The notes: generated by a model from the letters alone, not told the origin. Counted from the stretch's first letter, positions 27,891 to 37,123 are shown. The stretch is 63,281 nucleotides of DNA from Gammaproteobacteria bacterium (GCA_021151835.1 JAGKWO010000026.1:1-63281), one strand, 5' to 3'. Translations and numbers: made by a program.

Positions 27891-28501
27891 CACCTTGAAA
27901 ACGAATCGACGGCTTGGCTTGCTCTAAAACAAAGTCGTTGACCTACTCGACCGTATTGAAAACGGGGGCGTCAGTTGGGAGAAAGCCAAAGTCTACGATG
28001 TATCAATAAATACCACTCGTAACGATAAAGCGCGCGAACTCGACAGCTTCTTTTAGTTAGTAGGAAGGTGATAAATTGCCTACATGTCACGCATACGTGG
28101 CGTCCTCTCGACTATTGAGAGGCTGAGTCACTACGTGGAGTGGCAAGCCATGATGTGCGCGGTAGGTGAAATGGTCGTCGAGGTACCGCTGGCACCCTCA
28201 TACGATGATGCCAACGCTGCTTTGAATGAGTGGATTGATCGTAACTTGGCAACCCATATCACCACAATCTTGGGATCTGCGCCATTGTCGACCTTACCTG
28301 CAGGCTAGGTGAATTTTTGCCATGTTATAAATTAGTTGTATAATCAAAGTGGCTCAGCATGTATTCAAGCCACTTTAATTGCGCACCACGCCCTTTGCCA
28401 TCCTGCTACCAACATTATTGCAACTGGGGCTTTAACTCGGCGTTCTCCGGGTGAACAGCAGAAAACGCCGTCGTTCTTCTTTTCATTTTCCGCACTCCTA
28501 T
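27891..28501. other. Decayed region with a short orphan frame
   Basis: Contains an open frame of 74 codons at 28084-28308 (+) (MSRIRGVLSTIERLSHYVEW...) and a second scrap near 27939-28056 (LLDRIENGGVSWEKAKVYDVS). Neither is recognised or shows a convincing ribosome site; they may be remnants of one former gene or of different genes. Together with 27117-27890 this is about 1.4 kb of degenerate DNA between the Hachiman-like and integrative-element blocks. Confidence 0.4.
28346..28376. terminator. Inverted repeat, possible terminator
   Basis: AAAGTGGCT (28346-28354) and AGCCACTTT (28368-28376), a perfect 9-bp stem with a 13-base loop. It lies 125 bp downstream of the convergent gene at 28502-29113. 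There is no long T run, so termination is only possible. Confidence 0.4.
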
Positions 28502-29113
28502 TCAAATCTTTTTCAGCGACTTCTTCTTTGCTTTTGGAGGTGCCTTACCTTCATTAGCAGCCTGTTTCAACAATTCCGCTTGGTATTTTTTCCAACTTTC
28601 AATTTCCCCCATCGCCCCAACATCTGCGACACGATCAATAAAGCGCCCATATAATTCGTCTTGAACAAGCCCTTTCGATCGCAATCTCTCCACTCCAATA
28701 TTGGGATTGAGCAACAATACATAGTGATAATCGCCAGATGGTCCGGATTTGGAATCAATAAAACTCAGCTCTTTTAACAGCTTCATTCTTCGGCGCCAGG
28801 TGTCGGTAGCGCGTATGCCGGAGAAACCTGCTTCTGCAGCATAAGTGGTGGGATTCTCGATAGTAATCATTGGATGATCAGGCATACGGGCCCATAAGCA
28901 AAATAAGGTGTGACCTGCGGCGTGCCCTTTGGTTTGATGATCAATCACCTGCATTACAATAGGCAAAGTCCGAGGAATGGTGCTAAACCCATCATGCTGC
29001 TTACGATCCCAGACTAGAGGAGCCGGAAAATCAGGAAAATGAACATTCTTTAATTGCTCCGCGCGCTCAGCCATTTTTAGCCGTCGTGTCTTACTCTGCT
29101 TGACCGTTGCCAT
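28502..29113 (-). CDS. Integrative-element-associated protein, probably DNA replication or maintenance related
   Basis: 203 residues from ATG at 29113 (MATVKQSKTRRLKMAERAEQL); the longer upstream frame is not needed. Contains PRTLPIVMQVIDHQTKGHAAGHTLFCLWARMPDHP, EAGFSGIRATDTWRRRMKLLKELSFI and a Lys-rich tail (KKKSLKKI). I recall close relatives in many proteobacterial integrative and conjugative elements and genomic islands, often annotated only as hypothetical, with a winged-helix-like layout as in replication initiators. Function therefore remains inferred. It is divergent from the DUF5623 gene. Confidence 0.6.
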   Translation of the reverse strand: MATVKQSKTRRLKMAERAEQLKNVHFPDFPAPLVWDRKQHDGFSTIPRTLPIVMQVIDHQTKGHAAGHTLFCLWARMPDHPMITIENPTTYAAEAGFSGIRATDTWRRRMKLLKELSFIDSKSGPSGDYHYVLLLNPNIGVERLRSKGLVQDELYGRFIDRVADVGAMGEIESWKKYQAELLKQAANEGKAPPKAKKKSLKKI

Positions 29114-29688
29114 ATTTGAATTCCAGTATTTTTTCATCCGATGAGACCAGCGTAACCGATCACTAATAATAATCAACGTTTAACCACGCGCATCACATCG
29201 CGCGATTCATATTGCTAAAATGAATTTTAAACTCATCAATCTGATTCAATTTCGCGCGGATTAGTTAACTATAACGTGCAAAATCGCACAAAAATTTTGA
29301 TAAAGTTGAGTAAATTCAATTAGTTAAAGAGGAAAGTCGGTGCTCGGCGTGATCCTGTGATCCGCTGCTCCATGTCCTCGCGTGATCCTGGGGTTATTAA
29401 GGGGGGCAGGAGGAGGTGCTTATAGTGCTTTTTTAGTACGCTTCAGTGGCCGAATGTATTACTCCATTGTTCAAGAGGAGTTCCTACGGAATTTACGTCG
29501 CCTCTTCCACAAATAATTTTTTTCCTTTAGGATCAGGGCAAGGTTTTGGTAGAAGCCTGACGTCCGTCTTTGCAAAGCTGTTAGCAGCACTACAACCCCT
29601 TTCTAATTACATGTATTCATCACATGTCTAGTTATGGGTTTTTTGATCGGTAGACGGGCGACGAATCAGCGTGACCCAGGAGACTACC
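29114..29688. promoter_or_regulatory. Divergent intergenic region with a 12-bp inverted repeat around the DUF5623 gene start
   Basis: About 570 bp between divergent genes, without a convincing gene (an open frame at 29446-29631 has no protein character). GTAGACGGGCGA (29650-29661) and TCGCCCGTCTAC (29706-29717) are perfect complements bracketing the SD (GGAGA) and ATG (29689) of the next gene; in mRNA the stem would enclose the translation start. GCGTGATCCTG-like repeats occur near 29348-29388. Confidence 0.55.
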
Positions 29689-31068
29689 ATGTTGAGTACT
29701 ACTGTTCGCCCGTCTACTTTAGATGGGATTAAGCGTTTAGCAAAAACGATTAAACGTGATCAAAATTGCAATCATTCCACAGCTCTTAATTTAGCGGCGC
29801 AACAAGCCGGATTCTCGAATTTCAAACATGCTCAGAATGCAATTAAGCCGTTAGTGCAAAAAGCACCTGCGCAACCTTCATATTTTGTGTTTATTTCAAT
29901 GAGTTGGTGGGACAAGCAATCAAACACTAGCGGTTTTGAATTATTAAAAGTACCCCTTAGCCAGCCTTTACCTTCTTTGGTTTCTCAGTCTCATCTTGGA
30001 TTACATAAAGACTTGTACCATTTCCGTCAGGCCGAGGTTGACCATTTAGAGAGTACAAAGGGCGCAACTGGACAAGCTGCTGCACGAAAGTACATTTGTA
30101 CTGCTGCGCGAGTTATCCAATTCATTGATGCAACAAACTTGCGACCCTCCAAAAGCCACTCCCGTGTTTATCCAGGAGGCCGCTCAATGAATCGAATTCC
30201 AGGGCAGGATCACTATACCTTTTGGTATCACCCAGAAACAAAGACGTACATACTTGCGGACGAGCCATATGGTCCAGCTGTTCAATCTCAATCTGACGTA
30301 GAAGCACGAACGGCTTGGGCTGTGAAACATGAGTTTGTCTTGGTTAAATCTCGTTGGCAGGGAATGTATCACCCTGCTGGAAATTCAGAGTTGTACTTGG
30401 CTGCCCCCAAATCTAAAGCTGACCTCATTAATGAAATCATTGATGCGCTTAGTTCACTTCCGGGTCCATATGTGCTTGAGGATTGGCAAGGTGAATCACT
30501 TGATTCTATCGCTCATTTTAACAGCCCGGGAAAAATACAGAGATTAACCATGTTACGAGCTCAGCCATCGTTACCATCAAAAGATAAAAAGCCAAGTACT
30601 AGGCAATTTAAAACAGGGATGAACCCACACCGAAAATTATTCGTACTTGCGCTAAATGAGCTATTAAATAAAAACCTCCTGACAATTCATTGGGACGGTT
30701 CATCAAGAGATAACGATGGGTTCCTTGAAACAACCATTGCTGAAAAAAATACAGTGATTAACTGGAGAGATCATGGTTCAGGTGAAATTTTAATAACGGT
30801 ATGGTGGAATTATGAGGAATCACTAGATCCCCGAGCCAGCGAGAAAAGCCATTCACAAACCCCATTGGCACACAGGTCTCGCTATCAAGACTTTGTCGGA
30901 GTTGTGGCCTCAATATGGTTGGAACGTGAGCGAGGACAATATCTTCAAGGTAAGGGCTCCGAACATATAAGCAATAAATATGCACGTAAGGGAGAATTGG
31001 AGATTTTGAAAACCCTTCCTAATCCCCAACCTATTGGATATCTAGTTGAAGGAAAATTTATTTTCTAG
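29689..31068 (+). CDS. DUF5623-type protein of integrative elements
   Basis: 459 residues; ATG 29689 follows GGAGAC with good spacing. The N-terminus (LDGIKRLAKTIKRDQNCNHSTALNLAAQQAGFSNFKHAQNA) is the recognisable hallmark of a family found in proteobacterial integrative elements and plasmids (DUF5623). The rest includes FYWHP-like and PYVLEDWQGESLDSIAHFN segments without a known catalytic motif. Function unknown. With the gene at 28502-29113 it suggests part of an integrative element was captured in the transposon. Confidence 0.7.
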   Translation: MLSTTVRPSTLDGIKRLAKTIKRDQNCNHSTALNLAAQQAGFSNFKHAQNAIKPLVQKAPAQPSYFVFISMSWWDKQSNTSGFELLKVPLSQPLPSLVSQSHLGLHKDLYHFRQAEVDHLESTKGATGQAAARKYICTAARVIQFIDATNLRPSKSHSRVYPGGRSMNRIPGQDHYTFWYHPETKTYILADEPYGPAVQSQSDVEARTAWAVKHEFVLVKSRWQGMYHPAGNSELYLAAPKSKADLINEIIDALSSLPGPYVLEDWQGESLDSIAHFNSPGKIQRLTMLRAQPSLPSKDKKPSTRQFKTGMNPHRKLFVLALNELLNKNLLTIHWDGSSRDNDGFLETTIAEKNTVINWRDHGSGEILITVWWNYEESLDPRASEKSHSQTPLAHRSRYQDFVGVVASIWLERERGQYLQGKGSEHISNKYARKGELEILKTLPNPQPIGYLVEGKFIF

Positions 31069-31078
31069 AGATTTGATC

Positions 31079-31101
31079 GCACCTTCTAATGAAGGTGCTT
31101 T
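31079..31101 (+). terminator. Terminator after the DUF5623 gene
   Basis: GCACCTTC (31079-31086), loop TAAT, GAAGGTGC (31091-31098), then TTT. It starts 10 bp after the stop. Confidence 0.8.
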
Positions 31102-31173
31102 GTAAATAAGTCACATCTTTGACGGCACTTGTAGGAAAGCTAGCGTGGCAAATATCTACACTATATACAAACA

Positions 31174-31659
31174 TTAGCGCCCGACTGCCTTGGCAGCAGC
31201 TTCAATCCATGATGGCATATTAGTGTAACCATCATTGTTAACCCAGTCATACGTTTTATACACACTGGACAACTTCACGTTACGGCCGTCGATGTTAAAA
31301 ACCTGATCCAAAGGATTTCTTCCTTGAATGTCCTTTCCTTTCTGGGGATCCTTAACATTATGTATATCGATGGCAAGGATACCTTTTTTAAGCTCAACAC
31401 TGCGTTTTAGCTCATACTGAACCCACTCGCGGTTATAGGTCTCCGCACCAAATAAAATGACCGTCACAGAAGTGCCTTTTAATTGATCCTCAATCCATTG
31501 CTTGATACCACCAGCGCGCCTTTTGGCTTCTTCAAACTCTGCTTTATCATAAAATGGTGGCGCTTCACCTCCAGGGCGGATTAGCCACGAGTTACGTACC
31601 TGAACTACACGTTTTACATCTCTTTCGTAATGAAAACTGAAAAATACCTTGCGAGCCAT
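31174..31659 (-). CDS. thsB2: Thoeris ThsB-type TIR protein (DUF1863-like)
   Basis: 161 residues. The start MARKVFFSFHYERDVKRVVQVRNSW and later NREWVQYELKRSVELKKGILAIDIHN closely follow Bacillus cereus ThsB as I recall it. Glu83 in WVQYELKRS is the expected catalytic glutamate. In Thoeris, TIR proteins sense phage infection and use NAD+ to make a cyclic ADP-ribose-type signal that activates ThsA. Last gene of a three-gene operon with a second TIR gene and thsA; SD GGAGG before the ATG. The numeral is my own label. Confidence 0.88.
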   Translation of the reverse strand: MARKVFFSFHYERDVKRVVQVRNSWLIRPGGEAPPFYDKAEFEEAKRRAGGIKQWIEDQLKGTSVTVILFGAETYNREWVQYELKRSVELKKGILAIDIHNVKDPQKGKDIQGRNPLDQVFNIDGRNVKLSSVYKTYDWVNNDGYTNMPSWIEAAAKAVGR

Positions 31660-31680
31660 ACAACCTCCTTAGTTGCACTT

Positions 31681-32268
31681 CTAATTAGAATATTTCTTCC
31701 ACGAGGGGGTACCGGTGTTAAAATTATCGAGTGTTGTCCACCTGCCGAATCCTTCAACAAAAACGTGCTGTTGTATTCCTCCTGCATAAGTATCTTTCGT
31801 AACTTTTGGATAAAGCCCTAAGTATTCCTGACCGCCAAATGTGTCGCTAGCATTATCCATTAGAGGCATTATGGCCACAGCACCATTTGTTAATCCATCA
31901 AAATATCCTAGCTCCCACGGCATCCACTTTGAAGACGACGCTGCCTCCGTGGCGAGATAGAGCAGACTTTTAGATTGCCGCATTCTCTTTCGCAAAATCG
32001 CAGCAGTTTCTGGAGAGACTTTAGTGCGCTCAAGATGGGGATCGTCTTGCCAGTCAACGTAGACACGATTTCCCAAGTTGACTAGCATGTTCTTTATACC
32101 GAGGACCAAATCAGAATCAATGACCGAGTGCGATAAGAAAATATCGAACTCATCGGTATCCTTTGCTGAATTTTTACTCTCATTTAATATCCTGGCTGAA
32201 TCCAAAACATGTGCCGTGGTTGATGATCTGGCAGCAGCTCGTGCTTCGCTTTTTGTGAAGAAGGCCAT
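31681..32268 (-). CDS. thsB1: Second Thoeris TIR-domain protein
   Basis: 195 residues. After a 40-residue N-terminal helix comes a canonical TIR domain: FDIFLSHSVIDSDLVLGIKNML, VYVDWQDDP and SKWMPWELGYFDG, with Glu119 as the catalytic glutamate. It differs in subgroup from the ThsB at 31174-31659 (classical TIR versus DUF1863). Its ATG lies 4 bp after thsA. Thoeris loci with several different TIR proteins occur, each thought to recognise different phages. The numeral is my own label. Confidence 0.87.
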   Translation of the reverse strand: MAFFTKSEARAAARSSTTAHVLDSARILNESKNSAKDTDEFDIFLSHSVIDSDLVLGIKNMLVNLGNRVYVDWQDDPHLERTKVSPETAAILRKRMRQSKSLLYLATEAASSSKWMPWELGYFDGLTNGAVAIMPLMDNASDTFGGQEYLGLYPKVTKDTYAGGIQQHVFVEGFGRWTTLDNFNTGTPSWKKYSN

Positions 32269-32272
32269 TACC

Positions 32273-33715
32273 TTACATCCTCTGTAATATTTTTATCGCA
32301 TCAACGGTGGTTTTCAGTTGGTCTTGTAACGACCGAGAATCATCACCTAACAGTTTAAATAACGACACAAAATCGGGCGTGGCGTTGGGGTAGAAATTTG
32401 CAAATTGATTGCTCACAAGATCATATAATTCGCGAGCTATGTAACCCGTGAATCCGAGCGGCAAGACCTTAATACCTTTTCGCTGCGCAATTTCAAATTC
32501 TTCACGCATGCCATTAGACAATTCAACGGACGATATCACTTCTGAAAATTTATTTCCAAACATGTATATCGCCATGCCTGAAAAATTGAGCATATCGTCT
32601 CGATAGGCAGACCACAATTGCTTACCGGCTAATGACTGAGGAAACGGACGAATAATCAATTGATCAGCCAGGCTACGACGTTGTACGTGATATATCTCCT
32701 GCAATGCTCCATCTAAAATCGAACTACCTATGCCTAATCCTAATCCGGTAACTAGCCTGAAATCATTAGCAATTAAATTTCTGCCAAGTCCATGAACAAA
32801 GCCCAAGGCAGCCTCAGATGACCACCGACTTCCATATTCATGCGCAGCACCAGATATAAAAATCGTTCTACTTTTGTAACGATTTTCAATCATCCGAAAT
32901 ACATTTGTTATCTCTTCGTAAGCATCAACAATGACGGCGCGAATATTGTAGCGCTCCAAATCCCTAATAAATAAATCTTGTTTAGCTTGTCGATATTCGA
33001 AATCGCCAGGTTTGTCGTCACCTCGGCGCGATTCACTTTTTACAAAACAATAGTGCTTTCGCATATGTTGCCCATAACGGGTATGCAAACGGCCAAGAAC
33101 GTAATCCAGGTCTGGATCGGCAAAACCATATCCAACGAACAGAAACATTTTTGACAGCAAGTCGCCTGCCAAGGCAGTGAGAAAATCACCTCGCTTTAAA
33201 TGGTATTCTTCAAAATCACCTTTGCATAAAACGGCTTCGGAAGCGTTTTGATAATCACCATGCATTTTATAAACAGTCGCATCTCTTCCATTCACGGTGT
33301 TTAAGAGATCTTCAGATCTATGCTTAACATCAGGCAGCTTGCCAATTTCCCTGAGTGACGTTTCAATACAGGCGTCGTAATTAGTTGTCCAGTAAGTTTC
33401 TATCGGAAGGCGAGCGAGGATTCTATGATTTTCTGTGATGTGAGCAGTGCGTCTTGAAAATCCATTCAAAATAGCATTTGTTAAGTCAGCTCGATTGCTC
33501 CCATGATGGTTAACATGGTACTGAGCCAAACGAACCAGATCATTTTCTCGATCAATATCCAGATTCAATTCTTCGGCCAGAGGCTTTAATAGTCCTTTCC
33601 AATCAACAAAACCGGCGTCTACGGACAAACCTGCACCAGCAAAAATGGCAACATTATGCTGCTCTAGCTCCTTACTAAAATCCTCTACAAATCGCTCAAC
33701 ACTCACTTTCCCCAT
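32273..33715 (-). CDS. thsA: Thoeris effector ThsA (SIR2-SLOG NADase)
   Basis: 480 residues (B. cereus ThsA: 476). The N-terminal SIR2-like domain has FAGAGLSVDAGF (NAD-binding, residues 25-36), Asn112 in TTNYD and His152 in MHGDY, the same positions as the catalytic pair reported for ThsA. The C-terminal SLOG domain (IFISGAAHEYGS, RLVTGLGLGIGSSILDGAL, IIRPFPQS) binds the TIR-made signal. Activation leads to NAD+ depletion and abortive infection. SD AAGGGG precedes ATG 33715. First gene of the Thoeris operon. Confidence 0.93.
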   Translation of the reverse strand: MGKVSVERFVEDFSKELEQHNVAIFAGAGLSVDAGFVDWKGLLKPLAEELNLDIDRENDLVRLAQYHVNHHGSNRADLTNAILNGFSRRTAHITENHRILARLPIETYWTTNYDACIETSLREIGKLPDVKHRSEDLLNTVNGRDATVYKMHGDYQNASEAVLCKGDFEEYHLKRGDFLTALAGDLLSKMFLFVGYGFADPDLDYVLGRLHTRYGQHMRKHYCFVKSESRRGDDKPGDFEYRQAKQDLFIRDLERYNIRAVIVDAYEEITNVFRMIENRYKSRTIFISGAAHEYGSRWSSEAALGFVHGLGRNLIANDFRLVTGLGLGIGSSILDGALQEIYHVQRRSLADQLIIRPFPQSLAGKQLWSAYRDDMLNFSGMAIYMFGNKFSEVISSVELSNGMREEFEIAQRKGIKVLPLGFTGYIARELYDLVSNQFANFYPNATPDFVSLFKLLGDDSRSLQDQLKTTVDAIKILQRM

Positions 33716-34042
33716 GGTTGCCCCTTATCTTAAGGATTGGTTGCCAATGCTCATGACTCGAACCTTAGAGCAATGTTATGCGCCAACACACCGGTAATGT
33801 CAACTACACCAGAACGGTATTTTTGTATAATCCATTCTGTAATGTCGTGTAATGGAAAAAATAATTTTTATAAATTCACAATTCTACCGCTAGACTTGAT
33901 CAGCAGAAACGGCTTTGCATGAGCGTAATGCCATGTAATAAACCACCTTTGAAATAGCTATAAATCAATGCTGCTAGACTTGCACCTCGCAGTTCATTTC
34001 TATTGAAATTATTTGTTACTTACATGCATAAAGGAGCACACA
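33716..34042. other. Divergent promoter region between thsA and the lipoprotein gene
   Basis: About 330 bp, A/T-rich, holding the thsA ribosome site (33716-33730 on the minus strand) and the leader of 34043. Promoters for both directions must lie here, but I see no outstanding hexamer pair, repeat or gene. Confidence 0.5.
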
Positions 34043-34915
34043 GTGAGTAGTCTCAAATACCTTTCCCTGTTGTTGTTCGCGCTGACACTTGCCGGCTGCG
34101 GTATGACTTCACAACAAATCGTTAAAACACAATCATTTGGTACGGCGACATCAAACGTAGGAACCTTTGCGGAGTCGGAGTTCGTTAATATCCGCAATGG
34201 AATTATCGAAATGAGCAAGGAGAATTTGATCATTAACCATCAAGTCGACTCGCGTGGATTAACATTTGATAGACCGACGTCTGCTGAATCAGCGGCGGTT
34301 AGAGTGGCAGCAGCAAAGGCGATTAAGCTTTATGGCGAATTGCTCGTGAAGTTGGCCACCGAAGATCGAAGTGACGGATTGAAAAAAGTGACTAACGCAT
34401 TAATTGATAATACCTCAGTGGCGCTGGACCAAAATTTTTCTGATGAAAAAAAGGATGCGATTACTCAAATCGTTGCATCTATTGGGTCGTTGTGGGTCGA
34501 CAAAAAGAAAGCAGATGCTGCCAAATTGATAATCCCAACATACGCACCTGCCGTTGAAAAATTGGCCGATCTTTTAATTGTGGATTTTTCATTAGACTCA
34601 AATGGATATCTGAAAGGTTATTGGAACGAGGCCAAAATTTTGCGTCTATCCAGCATCGAGTTAGTTGATGCAGGAAAAAAATACACGTTATTTGAAAGGG
34701 ACCGGGCTGTTCAAGCATTCGTCTTAGCAGAAAGAAATATACACTACGCAGAAAATATCGATAAAAAAGCAAAAGAATCTTTACAGGCCCTTAAAAAAGC
34801 TAATGCGGAACTGGTGAGTGTTATAAGGTCTGATAATTATTCAAGCAATGATATAAAAATATATGCGAAGAAAATCCAGGAATTTATGAATTTATATGAA
34901 GTGATTTCTAACTAA
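34043..34915 (+). CDS. Predicted lipoprotein of unknown function
   Basis: 290 residues. GTG 34043 is chosen because AAGGAG lies 7 bp upstream and it gives a lipoprotein signal with lipobox LTLAGCG (Cys near 19). The mature part is almost all helical and charged (AAVRVAAAKAIKLYGELLVKLATEDRS..., NIHYAENIDKKAKESLQALKKANAEL), with a C-terminal coiled-coil tendency. No known domain recognised. Followed after 17 bp by a small coiled-coil gene, so the two form an operon. Possibly a defence, immunity or envelope function; this is a guess from location. Confidence 0.6.
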   Translation: MSSLKYLSLLLFALTLAGCGMTSQQIVKTQSFGTATSNVGTFAESEFVNIRNGIIEMSKENLIINHQVDSRGLTFDRPTSAESAAVRVAAAKAIKLYGELLVKLATEDRSDGLKKVTNALIDNTSVALDQNFSDEKKDAITQIVASIGSLWVDKKKADAAKLIIPTYAPAVEKLADLLIVDFSLDSNGYLKGYWNEAKILRLSSIELVDAGKKYTLFERDRAVQAFVLAERNIHYAENIDKKAKESLQALKKANAELVSVIRSDNYSSNDIKIYAKKIQEFMNLYEVISN

Positions 34916-34932
34916 CATTAAGGAGAAAAACC

Positions 34933-35238
34933 ATGACTCGCCTAGCTGATGCACTGGATGACGCGATAGAGAAGCTTGAAATTTTAGTCGACTCCCAAAA
35001 ACCTGCTCCAAAAAAAGCGGTTTCTTCACTGAAAAAACTGTATTCACAGCGCCGAGATCTTATTGAAAGTTCAATCAATAACGCAACTGAAGAATACAGG
35101 CAAGCCACATTGGCATTAAAGGAGGCTGCGGTACAAACGCACAAGGCCATCAATGATCTGACAAAGCTTGAAGATGCTATTGAAAAAATCGGTTCTGCCA
35201 TTGCAAAGATTGGGGCATTGATACTGGCAGTTGCTTAA
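34933..35238 (+). CDS. Small coiled-coil protein of unknown function
   Basis: 101 residues, nearly all predicted helix (LADALDDAIEKLEILVDSQ, VSSLKKLYSQRRDLIESSINNATEEYRQATLALKEAA) ending in a hydrophobic stretch IGSAIAKIGALILAVA that could insert in a membrane. AAGGAG precedes the ATG. Co-transcribed with the lipoprotein upstream and closed by a terminator at 35256. Not recognised. Confidence 0.55.
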   Translation: MTRLADALDDAIEKLEILVDSQKPAPKKAVSSLKKLYSQRRDLIESSINNATEEYRQATLALKEAAVQTHKAINDLTKLEDAIEKIGSAIAKIGALILAVA

Positions 35239-35255
35239 ACAATCTTTAAAAATAT

Positions 35256-35275
35256 GACGGCCAATAGGCCGTCTT
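35256..35275 (+). terminator. Terminator after the coiled-coil gene
   Basis: GACGGCC, loop AATA, GGCCGTC (35256-35273), followed by TTAT. Confidence 0.7.
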
Positions 35276-35929
35276 ATGCATGATAACTAAACTCAAAATT
35301 TACCTTCACTTTTTTGCTGCGATTCTTTTGTTGATTCCGCATCTTGGCGATGCCCCAGTCGCTTTTAGTGATAAATAAAATGGTTTAAATTTTTTAAGTA
35401 TTAATTTAATACAGACAGCCTTCTGTACATGATCAGGTTCGTACGGAAATGCGAGTGGTATTGGAATAGCGATGGGCATTCTCTCGGTAATCAGGGCATT
35501 ATGCATCTTGTCGCGTTACCAACGTTGACGTCGTACTTGCTGACAATTTGGCAATGAACAGAAGGTTTGATTGGGAACTTGAGGGCACGATTCAAATGAT
35601 TGGCCGCAAGATTGGCAGATTTTGCTTGTCATCGAAGTTGTCCATGCAAAAATCATATGGAAAGCGGCGATACGATTAAGCTCACCGAAGTAGCCGCAAT
35701 ACTCTGAAATTGGGTCTCATAAATTGGTTGAATTCAATCATCTTTATCAACAGGGTAGCCGCCCAAGTTCACAGGAACGGGGCAACTGACCAGATGAGAT
35801 TGAGCGCTCCCCAGCCTGTGTCAACAGGTAGCTGCGCAAGGCGGCTCTAAGCTCTTCAGCTAGTGGTGTCTGGATACTTTTAGAAAGGCCCAATCAGGGT
35901 CTTTTTTTTTGAGTAAAAAATGAAAAGGG
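35276..35929. other. Gene-free stretch with a terminator-like hairpin
   Basis: No convincing gene. Near 35887-35912 an imperfect AGGCCC...GGGTCT stem is followed by eight T, a credible terminator of an unidentified transcript. The region 35760-35880 is more G+C-rich than its surroundings and has several short complementary segments (GCTGCGCAAGGCGGC), so a structured RNA is conceivable. Confidence 0.4.
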
Positions 35930-36205
35930 GTGCAGTTTAAGGGCCTTGGGGTTCAAGATAAGCGCGCATATTGCATGGGCCACAGCTGCTGCCCATCAAA
36001 AGAAAAGGCCGACAAATGTAGACCTTCTTTAGTTGGCTGGTCGGAGCCGCCTGCGGGACTATGCTCCAAACCAAGCGGACGACCATCTTTCGTTGTGGGT
36101 AGAGCCCCGAATTCGATAGTCAAAGAAAAAAGTCCGGCCTACTCTTTATCGGATTCCTCCGAATATCCCGCTCACTGGCTAGGGGGTTTTACAACCCGAC
36201 ATTGA
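35930..36205 (+). CDS. Possible small Cys/Pro-rich open frame, uncertain
   Basis: 91 codons from a GTG, without a clear SD, encoding an unusual Cys-, Ser- and Pro-rich sequence (AYCMGHSCCPSKEKADKCRP, GRPSFVVGRAPNSI). I have an impression of similar conserved short frames in integrative elements, but composition argues against a globular protein. It follows a terminator-like hairpin and a G+C-rich stretch, so the conservation could be at the RNA level. Confidence 0.25.
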   Translation: MQFKGLGVQDKRAYCMGHSCCPSKEKADKCRPSLVGWSEPPAGLCSKPSGRPSFVVGRAPNSIVKEKSPAYSLSDSSEYPAHWLGGFTTRH

Positions 36206-36450
36206 TACCCCCTTTCGGGTTCCGGTCCGCACCAACGCGGCTACTATACTAATTAATCAAATCTAAACCAACAATTGATATTGGCAGACTGGCGCTCTTT
36301 ACCTCTAAACTGACGCATGACATACCTGAACACCGCCTTTCAATGCCCATCGAAGATCAAGTGTCCTTGAATTAATATAGCTGACACCTCGAACTGAGCA
36401 GAGTCCAGGTTTTATGCGGCACCGCTATCTGTGAATTGACGGTAATTATC
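36206..36450. other. Spacer before the DUF551 gene
   Basis: Short gene-free region. Only a G/C-rich repeat CCCCCTTTCGGGTTCC (36208-36223) at its start is notable; no clear promoter. Confidence 0.35.
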
Positions 36451-36771
36451 ATGTGGATTAAATGCAAAGACCAAATGCCGGAAGATATGATGCCTGTTAT
36501 CGCACTGTATCTAGGATGCTGGCCGGGACGTGGAAACAGTGGAATAACCGAGGCCAACGCAGTGGATGGTAAATGGGAAGATATTCCCGAGAGAGTTGAT
36601 ATTATTGGATGGATGCCGATCCCTGACACAAAACATTTACTGATCGCAGAGCACTATGCAAGTTTAAATCTCAGTGCAACTCCCAGCCGCTTTCTTGGAA
36701 GTATCCAAACCGGCGACCTTCCCGACATATCTGAGTGCATTTTTGAAGGTGATTATTCTGAGATAAAGTAA
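36451..36771 (+). CDS. DUF551-like small protein
   Basis: 106 residues from ATG 36451. The first part WIKCKDQMPEDMMPVIALYLGCWPGRG and the later VDIIGWMPIPD follow the DUF551 pattern (W-I-x-C/V-x-D-x-x-P ... W-M-P-x-P) common in phages and islands. Function unknown. It stands alone among decayed DNA; a terminator lies 140 bp downstream. Confidence 0.6.
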   Translation: MWIKCKDQMPEDMMPVIALYLGCWPGRGNSGITEANAVDGKWEDIPERVDIIGWMPIPDTKHLLIAEHYASLNLSATPSRFLGSIQTGDLPDISECIFEGDYSEIK

Positions 36772-37123
36772 TCAAAGCGGTATCTCATGGGAATCTAACC
36801 AATCCGCTTCGCCTATCCCGAGATCGACATCCATGGAGCTTCTGTAACGCATAACCTACGGAGGTGACCTTCCATAGTACCGGAAAGCTGAGAGACGTAA
36901 CTAAAACGAAGAAGCCCAGATTTTACGCTGGGCTTTCAAGTCCTTAATGGAAAGAGGAGAAACAATAAGGCCTCTTGGGCAACGGATTTATGTTAGGTTT
37001 TTGTGACTAACCTGTCAATTACGAACCTCACTCAAAAGATGTCGAGGTGAGGCAATTAATCAACCTGGACTGCCCTGACTCTAGTGGGCACACCTAGCTA
37101 CTCTAACTACGAAATGAGATTAT
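36772..37123. other. Gene-free region with one terminator
   Basis: AGCCCAG, loop, CTGGGCT (36912-36933) followed by TTTC is a terminator-like hairpin. Nothing else identified in this 350-bp stretch. Confidence 0.5.

Noticed and set aside
29446..29631. 61-codon open frame upstream of the DUF5623 gene
   Set aside because: No ribosome site, no protein-like pattern and no conserved motif recognised.
32273..33715. SIR2 protein as a stand-alone or Dsr-type defence gene
   Set aside because: The C-terminal SLOG domain, the 480-residue length and the two TIR genes directly behind it identify ThsA.
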